Source of the DNA: Cerina litoralis
Lineage (GTDB): Bacteria; Bacteroidota; Bacteroidia; Flavobacteriales; Flavobacteriaceae
NCBI GenBank assembly: GCA_022008415.1
Contig: JAIRBC010000002.1
Location: forward strand, 124,001 to 188,000
Direction of reading: 5' to 3'
DNA: 64,000 nucleotides
In this document: in pieces, positions 1-9,091 of the stretch
Layout: each line of letters opens with the position of its first letter
Position numbering within the stretch: position 1 is the first letter of the stretch
Position numbers and translations under genes: made by a program
Notes under the pieces: model-generated
Database searches by the model: none
Seen by the model: only the letters and a program-made list of their open reading frames with translations
What the model was told of the DNA's origin: nothing

Positions 1-969
1 GCCCGATTTATGGCCCGTTGCCTAGGGTATTTTTCCAAAGGAAAAGATACCGAGGTTACCGTTTTGGTAGCCACCTCAGGGGATACCGGCGGCGCTGTCG
101 CCAATGGGTTCTTAGGGGTAAGTGGAGTAAAGGTGGTAATACTTTATCCCAGCGGAAAGGTAAGCGACATCCAAGAAAAACAATTGACCACCTTAGGCCA
201 AAATATTACCGCCTTGGAAGTAAAAGGTACGTTTGATGACTGCCAGGAAATGGTAAAGACTGCATTTTTGGACAAGGAATTATTGGGCCATATGAAATTG
301 ACCTCCGCAAATTCTATCAACGTTGCAAGATGGTTGCCCCAAATGTTCTATTTCCTTTTTGCCTATAAGCAGACCAAGGCCATAGGCAGAGAAATTGCCT
401 TTTCGGTACCCAGCGGCAATTTTGGGAATATTTGTGCTGGGATGGTAGCGCAACGTCTGGGAATGCCCGTAAAGCATTTTATAGCATCGACCAACGTAAA
501 CGATGTGGTGCCACGCTTTATGAGAACGGGGAAATACACGCCCAAAGCCTCGACTTCAACGATTTCCAATGCCATGGACGTCGGAGATCCCAGTAATTTT
601 GTCCGGATCCGCCATTTGTTCCAAGATGATTTTGACGCCCTTGGCAACCACCTTTCGTCCTATTCCTTTACCGATGCCGAAACCAAGGCGGCAATGCTTA
701 AAATCTATACAGACGACGGTTATACTCCCGATCCCCATGGGGCCGTTGGCTATTTGGGCCTAAAAGAATACCAAGAGGCCCATTCGGAAACTTACGGGGT
801 TTTTTTGGAAACAGCGCATCCCGTAAAATTCTTGGACGTGGTGGAGGAGGTCATTGGAGAATCTCCTGAAATCCCAATGCAAATTCGGAAAGTGATGGAT
901 AAACAGAAAAGATCTGTTCTAATTGCATCCTACGGTGAATTGAAGGATTATCTTCTGAAGGTTAAATGA
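1..969 (+). CDS. thrC: Threonine synthase, 5' end cut by window
   Basis: Threonine synthase converts O-phosphohomoserine to threonine with PLP, the last step of threonine synthesis in the cytoplasm. The frame is open from base 1 (Ala-Arg-Phe before the first Met at 10), so the true start lies upstream. Family landmarks visible are LVATSGDTGGAVANGF, the phosphate-binding SVPSGNFGNICAG and ASTNVNDVVPRF. The PLP lysine normally sits in an FKDFGARFMA-type motif; only its tail (ARFMARCLGYF) is present here, so the catalytic lysine is outside the window. The C-terminus is complete. In this phylum thrC usually ends a thrA-thrB-thrC operon, which would fit the missing upstream side, but that is inference. 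Confidence 0.95.
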   Translation, partial: ARFMARCLGYFSKGKDTEVTVLVATSGDTGGAVANGFLGVSGVKVVILYPSGKVSDIQEKQLTTLGQNITALEVKGTFDDCQEMVKTAFLDKELLGHMKLTSANSINVARWLPQMFYFLFAYKQTKAIGREIAFSVPSGNFGNICAGMVAQRLGMPVKHFIASTNVNDVVPRFMRTGKYTPKASTSTISNAMDVGDPSNFVRIRHLFQDDFDALGNHLSSYSFTDAETKAAMLKIYTDDGYTPDPHGAVGYLGLKEYQEAHSETYGVFLETAHPVKFLDVVEEVIGESPEIPMQIRKVMDKQKRSVLIASYGELKDYLLKVK

Positions 970-1276
970 ACGTCGATGGACTTTGGGCCCATATCAATTA
1001 AATAAATAATTCTGACGAGTTTCTTACAGATTGAAAACCCATCTTGTTCAATTGCCCCGTGATTTATCAAGGGATTATAAAAAACTACTTGAAAGGTTTT
1101 AGCCAAAATCTTGCACAATGCCGTTTGGCTAAAGCCGACGTACTGCGGAGAATATCGAAACCACGGTTTAAAAGCCGTGGCAATGGAAAAATAACGGAAT
1201 AGCGCTTTCACTAATAATTTCTTAAGTAAATGAAATTGGGCTAAAGACCTCTGACAATTAAAAAGCTTTGATTGGT
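970..1276. other. Intergenic region with two inverted repeats
   Basis: No convincing gene lies between the thrC stop and the end of the opposing gene. Two inverted repeats are visible: TTTAGCCAAA at 1098-1107 against TTTGGCTAAA at 1124-1133 (10 of 10 bases, 16-base spacer), and CCACGG at 1161-1166 against CCGTGG at 1175-1180. Neither is followed by a clear T-run, so neither is a textbook terminator, though one may serve the two convergent genes. Confidence 0.6.
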
Positions 1277-2314
1277 CTATAGCAAAAACCTATAATTCAA
1301 GGATATTAAAAACGATTTTCGATCTCCAATAATGCCAGCTTCGCTTCGAAGTTGCCAATTTTTGTTGTATTGAAACTGAGCCCCTATGATTCCGTTCCAC
1401 AATTCCTTTAAATTTTTATCCATTGCATACCTCACCGTTCCATTTCCATTTGCCTTATCAATATTTTCTATAACAGGGGTCAGCACTTTATCCGCAACTA
1501 TTTTTTCGGCCGGCGTTGCTTCGTTGTCATACCAATTGTAATAATCACTTACGATTTGATCCTTTTTCTCAACAAAACCGGGCAGGGCTTCACTGATAGT
1601 AATCTGGCCAGATGTCACTCCTTTGGCGTTCACACGCATTCCCCCGGCCCAGAATGTCAGGTTTCTGGAAGGATTATTCTTAAACTTAAAATTTTTCCCC
1701 AAACGCAATCCCAAAACATTTACGGGTACTGCTTTCTCCAGCAGTTCTGGCTTGTTCCACGTAAAATTTGCGTCGACCGACATAAAAAAGCCCCCGACAG
1801 CAAAACCGCTCATGAGTCCAAATCCAGCGGTAGAGGCGCCTTGTTCTACAACAGAGGTCAACTTAACTGGGTACACCAAATTCACTTCCGTTTTTAAGTG
1901 TGCATAACCAAAGATCCCATAAACGTTCAAGAAAGGCAATACCCATAGATCTGGCCTAACATTTATTCCGTAACTGGTATTCTGGCTATTTTCAAACTGT
2001 ATCATATCCATATCCGTCAATGGGATATCGGTTTGATCATTCTTAAATCCCAGCTGAAAATTATCGATAACAATTCCCTGATTCATCCAGATATAATTGA
2101 CCATTGCCCCCGCAGGGTAGGCCAAATCTATACCGCGGTCATACGCCTTCTGACCCCAAATAGGGAATTTATAATCGTATTTTACCTGCTTTAGGCTATC
2201 CACATAATCCTTATGGACGTTCCGTACCAAGGTGCCTGGTTGCGTTTGTGAGGCAACCGTGCAAACTGACAAAAGCGTTACTATTGCAAAAAATTGAAGG
2301 TAAGTATTTCTCAT
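1277..2314 (-). CDS. Secreted outer-membrane-like protein, unknown function
   Basis: I do not recognise the family. The 345-residue product begins with a signal peptide (MRNTYLQFFAIVTLLSVCTVASQ), probably cleaved near residue 22. The body has many alternating hydrophobic stretches and aromatic-rich strands and ends in SLNYRFLL, typical of an outer-membrane beta-barrel. A Gly-rich segment around residues 165-185 (TAGFGLMSGFAVGGFFMSVD) looks like transmembrane strands. A polar insertion around residues 235-300 with many Lys and Asp could be a surface loop or plug. The gene is monocistronic and convergent with thrC. A porin or outer-membrane assembly role is possible but not shown. Confidence 0.75.
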   Translation of the reverse strand: MRNTYLQFFAIVTLLSVCTVASQTQPGTLVRNVHKDYVDSLKQVKYDYKFPIWGQKAYDRGIDLAYPAGAMVNYIWMNQGIVIDNFQLGFKNDQTDIPLTDMDMIQFENSQNTSYGINVRPDLWVLPFLNVYGIFGYAHLKTEVNLVYPVKLTSVVEQGASTAGFGLMSGFAVGGFFMSVDANFTWNKPELLEKAVPVNVLGLRLGKNFKFKNNPSRNLTFWAGGMRVNAKGVTSGQITISEALPGFVEKKDQIVSDYYNWYDNEATPAEKIVADKVLTPVIENIDKANGNGTVRYAMDKNLKELWNGIIGAQFQYNKNWQLRSEAGIIGDRKSFLISLNYRFLL

Positions 2315-2886
2315 CTTAAACTATAAATTGAGTTATTGCTGCCCATCTAAAAGAAGAATGCAATGCGAGTTCGTACAAGTGGCGAATTTAAGGCTAAAAA
2401 TTATTTTATTATACAATAGGAGAAAACTATCCCCCTTTAATTTACCAAACCGGTTTGGGAATATAGAAGTAGTTTAAACTTTTCCCATTCGCTAAAAAAT
2501 GGCTAATTTTCGCCAGAACGCAAAAAGTTTAAACCACTTCATAAAGAGAAATGACGTCTGCAAGTTAATTTGTAATAAATTTCATCGGTATAGTTTAAGT
2601 ACGGTCATGACGACAATCTTATATACCCCTTCCGGTCAATAATTACAAGGATAATCTACGAATTTTTATTCAAATTAATCGGCACAGCATAAAATATGGA
2701 ATAGGGATTCGATTGGATTTCTGAAGTCGCCAACTTTTCTTGGTAAGAGGGAGATGTTTTTTTCGACAACGCCAACAACTATCGGGCGAAGGGAAATTTC
2801 CAAATATGGCCTATAGAGAACATTTCGATTTCTGGGGCAGGACCGTGGTTCGTACAGAAAAACCATGTCGACATCACAGCTGTAGC
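2315..2886. other. 572-bp gene-free gap holding a mini-element
   Basis: No open frame here looks coding. The gap separates a leftward gene start at 2314 from the end of the leftward gene at 2887. Its one ordered structure is the inverted-repeat element at 2466-2540, listed separately. The rest is AT-rich and without hairpins that I could see. Confidence 0.6.
2466..2540. repeat. 75-bp inverted-repeat element, MITE-like
   Basis: The left end GAAGTAGTTTAAACTTTT (2466-2483) and right end AAAAGTTTAAACCACTTC (2523-2540) are inverted copies with 17 of 18 bases matching. The right 48 bases (2493-2540) align without gaps to 61820-61867 just upstream of xerD, with 38 identities. There is no coding capacity and no obvious target duplication. 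It may be a miniature inverted-repeat element or a flavobacterial extragenic palindrome. Confidence 0.6.
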
Positions 2887-3324
2887 TTAAAACCCAAAAG
2901 AATCGCCGAATCCCCAACCATTTGCGCTGTCGTCCCTGCGAAGGGATTTCTTCCATTTGTGGTAAAGACTTCGGAAACTTCTAATTTCGATGCGGAGCAA
3001 ATTTAAGTATTCCTTCTCCTTCACCCCATCCATCTCCAGACCCTTGCAATAGGAAAGTATATTCCGGGTCATAATACTAATAAAGGTCGCACTTTTCATT
3101 CGGGAGGCATGACAGTCGGAATACTCGGCATGGGCTATCTGTTGCGGAATAAGGATGGCATCGGTAAGCAGGGAATCGGCAATCATATCCCTATGGCTAT
3201 TGGACTGATATAACTTGAGCAAATCTTTGTTATAGGTAACATAGGACGCAATTTCCCTGCTCATTTTACAGAGATCCAACGCTTTGCGATACAAAGGAAC
3301 CGAACTTAAATTTTCTTGGGACAT
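2887..3324 (-). CDS. Small helical protein, possibly four-helix-bundle type
   Basis: This 145-residue, soluble-looking protein has no signal peptide and is predominantly helical, with four amphipathic segments at roughly residues 8-30, 33-65, 70-98 and 103-128. It vaguely resembles the four-helix-bundle (S23-like) proteins that are common in Bacteroidota, for example the YRKALDLCKMSREIASY start, but the match is by feel only. The C-terminus is a low-complexity Gly/Phe tail (NGWGFGDSFGF). The gene is divergent from the Lrp-type regulator that starts 109 bp away, so that regulator might control it. Function unknown. Confidence 0.6.
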   Translation of the reverse strand: MSQENLSSVPLYRKALDLCKMSREIASYVTYNKDLLKLYQSNSHRDMIADSLLTDAILIPQQIAHAEYSDCHASRMKSATFISIMTRNILSYCKGLEMDGVKEKEYLNLLRIEIRSFRSLYHKWKKSLRRDDSANGWGFGDSFGF

Positions 3325-3381
3325 TTTCTTTTCTCAGCAATTTTCAATACATAAAATTACGGGTAATTCTAGAAAAACATC

Positions 3382-3411
3382 TTAACTTTACTTGGCAATT
3401 ATGTATATTTG
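3382..3411 (+). promoter_or_regulatory. Likely promoter of the Lrp-type regulator
   Basis: A perfect -7 box TATATTTG lies at 3404-3411. Nineteen bases upstream is TTA (3382-3384), one base off the TTG of the Bacteroidota consensus. Transcription would start near 3417, leaving a leader of about 16 bases before the ATG at 3433. Confidence 0.4.
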
Positions 3412-3432
3412 CTAACGAAAATTAAGAATTAA

Positions 3433-3897
3433 ATGGAAAAAACTTTAGAAACGAAGGTAGATGATTTAAGTTGGCGAATCCTGAAGATGCTTCAAAAAAA
3501 TGCACGTGAAACCTTTGCCAATATTGGGAGGCAAGTGGGGCTTACACCCCCGGCAGTAGCGGAACGGATTAAGAAAATGGAAGATTTGGGAATATTGTTA
3601 GGGTATAAGGCGATCGTCTCACATATCCAGGTAGGATATCAATTAAAAGCAATCATAACCTTGAGAGCGTTTATGGGTAAATTGAGGCCTTTCCTTGAGG
3701 CTGTCAATTCTTTTGAAGAGGTTACCAATTGCTATAGAATTACTGGAAATGAGAATATTATTATGGAAGTGGTACTCAAGGATCAGTTCCATTTGGAGAA
3801 GTTTATAGACAAGCTCATACAATACGGGGAGACCCGTACCCACATCATTCTCTCCGAAATCATCTCCGATTCCCCGATAATGAAAAGAATGCCTTAA
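3433..3897 (+). CDS. Lrp/AsnC family transcriptional regulator
   Basis: The 154-residue product has the normal length for the feast/famine family. Residues about 8-65 form the winged helix-turn-helix (ILKMLQKNARETFANIGRQV then LTPPAVAERIKKMEDLGIL). Residues about 70-150 form the RAM ligand-binding domain, with FEEVTNCYRITGNENIIMEV matching the usual V..CY.vtG.yD pattern, although the Asp after the Gly is replaced by Asn-Glu-Asn. Family members bind DNA as octamers and respond to amino acids. Here two amino-acid-type permeases and leuBA lie within 8 kb, but a regulatory link is inference. It is divergently arranged with the small gene at 2887-3324, a common autoregulation layout. Confidence 0.9.
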   Translation: MEKTLETKVDDLSWRILKMLQKNARETFANIGRQVGLTPPAVAERIKKMEDLGILLGYKAIVSHIQVGYQLKAIITLRAFMGKLRPFLEAVNSFEEVTNCYRITGNENIIMEVVLKDQFHLEKFIDKLIQYGETRTHIILSEIISDSPIMKRMP

Positions 3898-4034
3898 CAT
3901 TGTTGGCTACCACAGCCGTTGGTTTTGCTCTAAAGAGCTTACATAAATCCCATTCCGAATACGTTGGCAGGATGGATTTAAATTTCTTAATTTTACCAGC
4001 GCATTATGGCTAGATTTTTCATAAATTGCTATAT

Positions 4035-5447
4035 ATGAAAAGATTTCTTTGGATTCTTTTTCTGGGGGTAACGTTTTCTTCTACAGCCCAACGAATGGTT
4101 CTTAAAAAAGGTAGGGTATTAGACTCCATTCCGGTTGCCCACAACGCAACTGATAATTTTGGGCTATACCTGCCAAAAAACTATGATGCCTCCCAAAAAT
4201 GGCCCGTGGTTTTTGTGTGCGATATGAAAGGGGATGGATTAAATGTTCTAGAAAACTATAAGACATCAGCAGAGAAACAGGGGTACATATTTATTTCCAT
4301 CAACAATCTGACCGATACGCTTTCTATTTCAAAGAACGTCTTGATAGCCAATAGGATAATTGTCGGGGCATCTGCCATTTTTTCTATTAATCCATCGAGG
4401 GTATACGTCGCCGGTTTTGAAGAGGGGGCAAGATTTGCCAGCATACTGCCCGTGTTTATCGGTAACGTGGATGGTGTAATTTCCTGTGGTTCGGATATAG
4501 GGAGCATCGAGATATTGGATGCCAAGAATCCGTTTCACTATATCGGTATTGTAGGTAAAGGCGATTTCAACTATACAAATATGTTGCAAACAGAAAACGT
4601 TTTGAATAAGTTAAAATTCCCTAACCAACTCCTAACCTTTGAGGGAGGACATGATTGGCCACCCGCCAAAAAGCTGGAAGAAGCCTTGGAAATTTTCAGT
4701 CTTTCTTCAATGGTCAAGGGGAATAATCCCAAGGACAAGTCATTCATAGAGGCCAGTTACAACGCTAGTTGGGAAAGGATAAATTCATTGATCTACTCGC
4801 TAAAAATGCTGGAAGCAGAGGATCTTATTACCCAAACGGAATCGGTGTACCCCCGTTTAGTTGGGCTGGATTCCTTAAAAGAGAAGCTTCGGCAGCTAAA
4901 AAAGAACAAAATATACAAAACCCAAAAAAGAGATGAAAACGCTGCTTTTAATAAAGAATCTCTCACTCGGGTAGATTACGCCTATTATCTTGAAGAAGAT
5001 GTAAATACCTATAATTTTAAGAATCTTGGGTGGTGGAGTTATCAAATGGACGAGTTGAAAAAGCATTCAGCTAGTCCCAACGCCATAGAGAGCCAAATGG
5101 GGGAAAGACTTATGGGTTTTTTAAATGCATTGATCCAGGAGAATATTGGGACCTTAAAAAAGGAAGACCCCATAGACGAAGAAGGTCTCCGGTTTCTCTG
5201 GATGTTGAAAACCATTACCGCTCCCAAGGAATACTCCAATTATCTAAAAGTAATATCTTCTAGTGCCAAGAACGATGATTTTGGGACCGCCCTCTTCTAC
5301 ACAGAGGAACTGTTAAAAAAAGGATATACCAACAAATCCGAACTCTACGACCTTAAAGACACCGCCTTACTTAGGATTACCCCAGAATTTAACGAACTCG
5401 TGGCCCAATATTTAAAAGGTGCCCGGTACGAACTTCCCATAGAGTAA
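4035..5447 (+). CDS. Secreted alpha/beta-hydrolase-fold protein lacking the Ser nucleophile
   Basis: I chose the ATG at 4035 over an in-frame TTG nine bases upstream because it gives a clean signal peptide (MKRFLWILFLGVTFSSTAQ). Residues about 20-235 resemble the esterase or PHB-depolymerase-like alpha/beta hydrolases of Bacteroidota (FGLYLPKNYDASQKWPVVFV, SRVYVAGF). At the nucleophile elbow, where GFSGG is usual, residues 127-131 read GFEEG, so Ser is replaced by Glu129. A His remains in EGGHDWPP. Residues about 240-470 are helical and may be a repeat-type interaction domain. This suggests a non-catalytic or altered exported protein. The gene is alone; a hairpin terminator lies about 150 bp downstream. 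Fold confidence is fair, function unknown. Confidence 0.75.
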   Translation: MKRFLWILFLGVTFSSTAQRMVLKKGRVLDSIPVAHNATDNFGLYLPKNYDASQKWPVVFVCDMKGDGLNVLENYKTSAEKQGYIFISINNLTDTLSISKNVLIANRIIVGASAIFSINPSRVYVAGFEEGARFASILPVFIGNVDGVISCGSDIGSIEILDAKNPFHYIGIVGKGDFNYTNMLQTENVLNKLKFPNQLLTFEGGHDWPPAKKLEEALEIFSLSSMVKGNNPKDKSFIEASYNASWERINSLIYSLKMLEAEDLITQTESVYPRLVGLDSLKEKLRQLKKNKIYKTQKRDENAAFNKESLTRVDYAYYLEEDVNTYNFKNLGWWSYQMDELKKHSASPNAIESQMGERLMGFLNALIQENIGTLKKEDPIDEEGLRFLWMLKTITAPKEYSNYLKVISSSAKNDDFGTALFYTEELLKKGYTNKSELYDLKDTALLRITPEFNELVAQYLKGARYELPIE

Positions 5448-5904
5448 TGCGGAACTTCTTTTCACTGCGACACCAACCTTAGAATCGGCAGTGCCATAGG
5501 ATAAAAACCATTAGTTCTTAAAGAACGTCAGGCCCCAGATAAAAGTTGTTCCCTTATTGCATTGCCCGTTAATTTCATGGGGAAGGGTGGGCATATAAAG
5601 GGTTTGTCCAGGCGTGACAACCCTTTTTAATCATCATTTTTATGGTACAGCACCTAACCCACACGGTACAGGACTTTGGGCACTTTCTTGCTAGATCCTT
5701 GCCCGGTCAGGTTCTTGCCATCTTACGGGTTGGTTGCCAATGAGATCCTAAAATACATAAGTTGAAACTGCCACCGTGATAAAGTTTTGGGGGCGGCTTC
5801 CCAAATCCGAGCATCATTGATCCTAGGGATTGACGGAACAAATTGTAATAGTAATTAAAAATGTGCAAATACGTAGTGCTAAGTTCTTCATTTTCCCTGC
5901 CCTG
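5448..5904. other. 457-bp gap with a rightward terminator
   Basis: The gap lies between two convergent genes. It contains the rho-independent-like hairpin at 5597-5628 and a small palindrome GTTCTTAAAGAAC near 5515-5527. I see no coding frame with family resemblance. The roughly 150 bases before the hairpin could be a long 3' untranslated region or encode a small RNA. Confidence 0.5.
5597..5628 (+). terminator. Rho-independent-like terminator
   Basis: Left arm AAAGGGTTTGTC (5597-5608) pairs with GACAACCCTTT (5616-5626) with one bulged T and a 7-base loop, followed by a T-run. It faces rightward and would end the transcript of the gene at 4035-5447, or of an unannotated small RNA. Confidence 0.6.
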
Positions 5905-7635
5905 TTAAATTATCAGTCGCACCTCGCCCAGTTCCCAAAGTTCATAGGGAAAATCTTGGCCAGGAGACCCTATAAACATATAATTGGTGGGAATTTGCCA
6001 TTTCTTGGACAGCTCCTTTATTTTTTGGGGACAAAATTCTCCATATTCTTCTACCAATTCTATTTCTATGGAAGGCCACGAACGGTCCAACATTTCAATA
6101 TCCTGTTTAAAGAGTTCGGTCAACTTTTCGTCGGGGGCCAGTACCGAAACAATTTTTAGACGTCGGGTATGTTCGTTTGCGGTAATATATCTCAGTACCC
6201 TATTCAATGTGGCAACATCGTCGTGGTTGGTAAAAAATACAAACTGCTGGTCGTTAATCCTACGTATAGTCCTTTTTATCTCACTGTTCCACTCCCTAAA
6301 AATGGAATTTTTATCCGGGGTAATATAATCGAGGAAGAAGAGGGCCACTTTTAAAATTCGAATTCTGAAAAGCATGAACCCTACTATTACGAGCGTGGGA
6401 ATCAGATAATCCAAAAATATCTGGAGGTAGTGGGGATTTAGGGTTATGTTTCCCAGCACAGCGATTCCCACCCCAAAAATCGCAACTATTACGGCCGACC
6501 AAGTGGCACGTTCCGGCCTAGGCAATTTTCTTCTATTTATTTTGAGCAGGAGGTTACCCAGACCAAAAAGAATCATTACTCCCAAAAAGGCAATGGTATA
6601 TACGCCCGCAAGTTCGGCAAGGTTACCTCGGGTAATAAACAAAATGGAGGAACAGAGTAAAAAGAAGGTAATAGCGATAAAGTATGTACTTCCCCTTTTA
6701 TTTTTTTTTATCAAAAATTTCGGCAATATCCTGTCGAGGGCCATGCGTTCCACAAGTCCGCCCACACCTACAAAAGAAGTCAATACAGCTCCGCTCAATA
6801 CCAACGCCGCATCAATAGAAATCAAATACGAGAGCCAGCTTCCTCCGGCCAGCATTCCCATATGCGACAACAGCGTTTCCCCATGCGCATGAATGACGGA
6901 CATGGGAATTATGGCCAAGGCCAAAAAGGCGATCAGCGGATTAAATACCGTAACAATAATCCACATGTTCCTCAAGGTTTTCGGGAAAACTCCTTTTTTT
7001 TGCTCCTCCACGTAGTTCGCCGAACTTTCAAATCCACTGATCCCCAACATTGCCGCCGCAAAACCAAAAAATAAGGCGTTGGGGATACTTCCAACGACGG
7101 GGGTCTTAAAATTTGCCGACAACACTTGGAAACCACTTTGAAAGAAAAAATATAGGCAAAATCCGCACAGCAAGACGAGTGATCCCAAATGAAAAAGAAA
7201 GATTATCGTGGCCACTTTGGAAGATTCCCCAATTCCCAAAATTACCAATCCCATAAAAACCAATAACAGGAAGATGGTGGCGTACATTACCGGGATGGCG
7301 CCCCAAAGACCATGGGCATATTTAATCGCTTCACTTGCAGAAATTACCGCTGTGGCCATATAAGAGAGCACCGTCAAGGAAGCGGCAAACGAGGCCGTAG
7401 ATTTTTTGGTGGTATTCAACAGGGCATTGTAAGCACCTCCGTTAAGGGGTAGTGCACCCACCACCTCTCCATATATCCTCCTAAAAAGGAAAAGCACCAA
7501 CGACACCATTAGCAGGGAAATCCAAGCGTATTGCCCGGCATATAGAATGGAGATACCAGACACATATAAACAGGAAGAACTAATATCATTCCCGCAAATG
7601 GAGGTTGCGGCAAGCTGCCCTAGTTTCTTTTTCAT
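5905..7635 (-). CDS. APC-family amino acid permease with C-terminal soluble domain
   Basis: The 576-residue protein has about twelve hydrophobic segments over residues 10-425, beginning with the permease-like start TSICGNDISSSCLYVSG and containing LPLNGGAYNALLN, which is characteristic of the amino acid-polyamine-organocation superfamily. Residues about 430-576 form a soluble C-terminal domain with alternating strands and helices (RLKIVSVLAPDEKLTELF, NYMFIGSPG) that looks Rossmann- or USP-like. The substrate cannot be read from sequence. The gene is divergent from another APC permease, with 152 bp between the two starts. The C-terminal domain may regulate transport, which is inference from other transporters with such tails. 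Confidence 0.88.
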   Translation of the reverse strand: MKKKLGQLAATSICGNDISSSCLYVSGISILYAGQYAWISLLMVSLVLFLFRRIYGEVVGALPLNGGAYNALLNTTKKSTASFAASLTVLSYMATAVISASEAIKYAHGLWGAIPVMYATIFLLLVFMGLVILGIGESSKVATIIFLFHLGSLVLLCGFCLYFFFQSGFQVLSANFKTPVVGSIPNALFFGFAAAMLGISGFESSANYVEEQKKGVFPKTLRNMWIIVTVFNPLIAFLALAIIPMSVIHAHGETLLSHMGMLAGGSWLSYLISIDAALVLSGAVLTSFVGVGGLVERMALDRILPKFLIKKNKRGSTYFIAITFFLLCSSILFITRGNLAELAGVYTIAFLGVMILFGLGNLLLKINRRKLPRPERATWSAVIVAIFGVGIAVLGNITLNPHYLQIFLDYLIPTLVIVGFMLFRIRILKVALFFLDYITPDKNSIFREWNSEIKRTIRRINDQQFVFFTNHDDVATLNRVLRYITANEHTRRLKIVSVLAPDEKLTELFKQDIEMLDRSWPSIEIELVEEYGEFCPQKIKELSKKWQIPTNYMFIGSPGQDFPYELWELGEVRLII

Positions 7636-7672
7636 AAAACTTAGTAATAAAAGGAGAGTGCCCCGATACCTT

Positions 7673-7680
7673 CAAAATTA
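7673..7680 (-). promoter_or_regulatory. Candidate -7 box for the leftward permease
   Basis: On the minus strand the sequence reads TAATTTTG, a perfect TANNTTTG match, about 38 bases before the start codon. No TTG was found at the expected distance upstream, so this is only half a promoter. Confidence 0.35.
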
Positions 7681-7787
7681 AACATTAGGGATGGTAATTC
7701 CTCTAAATATGGCCGAATTATGGAAAATAGCCGCACCAAATTTGTTATCTTTAGTCTGTTCTATTACCTAATTAACGCGCTTTGCCT

Positions 7788-9080
7788 ATGGCCAAAGATC
7801 ATGTGAGCTTAAAAGATGCCATATCCATAGGAATTGGAGGTATGGTAGGCGGTGGTATTTTTGCTGTCTTGGGCTTAGCGGTTTCCTTGGCGAAGGGCGG
7901 TACCCCCATAGCTTTTTTCGTTGCTGGAATCATTGCCATTTTTACGGCCTATTCCTATTCCAAACTATCCCTTGCATTTCCCGATAGGGGCGGCACCGTT
8001 CGTTTTATCAATGAGGGCTTTGGAAAAGGGATATTTAGCGGAGGTATCAACAACCTCCTTTGGGTGAGCTATATTATTATGTTGTCCCTCTACGCCTCCG
8101 CATTTGGTTCTTACGGTTCCAACCTCATCCCGATTACAGGGAACCAGGAAACGGATTCGCATATTTTTATATCTTCAATAGTGCTCTTAGCCACAGGGAT
8201 CAACTATTACAGTATCAAGATCGTGGGGCAAATAGAAAGTGTTGCGGTTGCCGTTAAGTTAATCATTTTGTTAGGTTTTATTGGGGTAGGCGCATATGGT
8301 CTTACAAAAAGCGATTACCTTTCCCAACTGAGCCCGCATAGCTGGGAAGGCCCATTGCAATTGATCGCCGGAGGTATGGTTATTTTCGTCGCCTATGAGG
8401 GTTTTGAACTAATCGCAAATGCGGTTCCGGATATGGACAAACCCAGGTACACTGTTCCAAGGGCCTACCTAGTTTCCGTCATTTTTGTGGTACTTCTCTA
8501 CATTGCCATTGCTGCGATTACGGTAGGATCATTGCCATTCGATGAAATTAAAAAAGCCAAGGACTACGTCTTGGCCGAGGCTTCCAAGCCCGTAATGGGA
8601 CAATTGGGGTTTACCATCATGTCCGTTGCGGCCCTCCTTTCCACCTTTTCTGCCATCAATGCGACGGTGTACGGCGGAAGCAGGGTAAGCTATGAACTGG
8701 CCGAGGACGATGAATTGCCGCATGCCTTTACTTTTCAGTTTTGGAACAAGCCGATTGGATTGATCGTTACCACGGCATTCACCTTGCTTATCGCCAATTT
8801 TATGAATCTGGAAAGCATTTCCACTTCTGGAAGTTCTGGTTTTCTACTAATTTTTGCCGTGGTAAATTTTATTGCCTATAGCAAATCGGATGCGGTTAAT
8901 TCCAATAAGTTCATCACGCTTGCGGGTGCTATTTTGTGCGGAGCCGCCTTCGTTATCCTTGTGGGGCAACAATTTATGGCCAATCCTATGGGCATCTGGA
9001 TATCTCTTGGAATAATCATTTTATGTTTTGTATTTGAATATTTTTACAAGCAACATAAAATAAAAAAAGACGAAGATTAA
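7788..9080 (+). CDS. APC-family amino acid permease
   Basis: The start is taken as the ATG at 7788; an in-frame TTG lies six bases earlier. The 430-residue protein begins with the diagnostic APC motif region (LKDAISIGIGGMVGGGIFAV, residues about 9-28), where unwound helix TM1 binds substrate, followed by about eleven further membrane segments up to a short basic tail (KQHKIKKDED). There is no large soluble domain, unlike its divergent neighbour at 5905-7635. GSRVSYELAEDDELPHAF in the loop after TM8 is typical of the family. It is probably an inner-membrane amino acid transporter; substrate unknown. The gene is followed by a palindrome-rich gap. Confidence 0.9.
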   Translation: MAKDHVSLKDAISIGIGGMVGGGIFAVLGLAVSLAKGGTPIAFFVAGIIAIFTAYSYSKLSLAFPDRGGTVRFINEGFGKGIFSGGINNLLWVSYIIMLSLYASAFGSYGSNLIPITGNQETDSHIFISSIVLLATGINYYSIKIVGQIESVAVAVKLIILLGFIGVGAYGLTKSDYLSQLSPHSWEGPLQLIAGGMVIFVAYEGFELIANAVPDMDKPRYTVPRAYLVSVIFVVLLYIAIAAITVGSLPFDEIKKAKDYVLAEASKPVMGQLGFTIMSVAALLSTFSAINATVYGGSRVSYELAEDDELPHAFTFQFWNKPIGLIVTTAFTLLIANFMNLESISTSGSSGFLLIFAVVNFIAYSKSDAVNSNKFITLAGAILCGAAFVILVGQQFMANPMGIWISLGIIILCFVFEYFYKQHKIKKDED

Positions 9081-9091
9081 ACCACTCCTCC

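Noticed and set aside
948..1211. Leftward 87-codon frame between thrC and the outer-membrane gene
   Set aside because: It overlaps thrC, has no family resemblance and runs through two inverted repeats.
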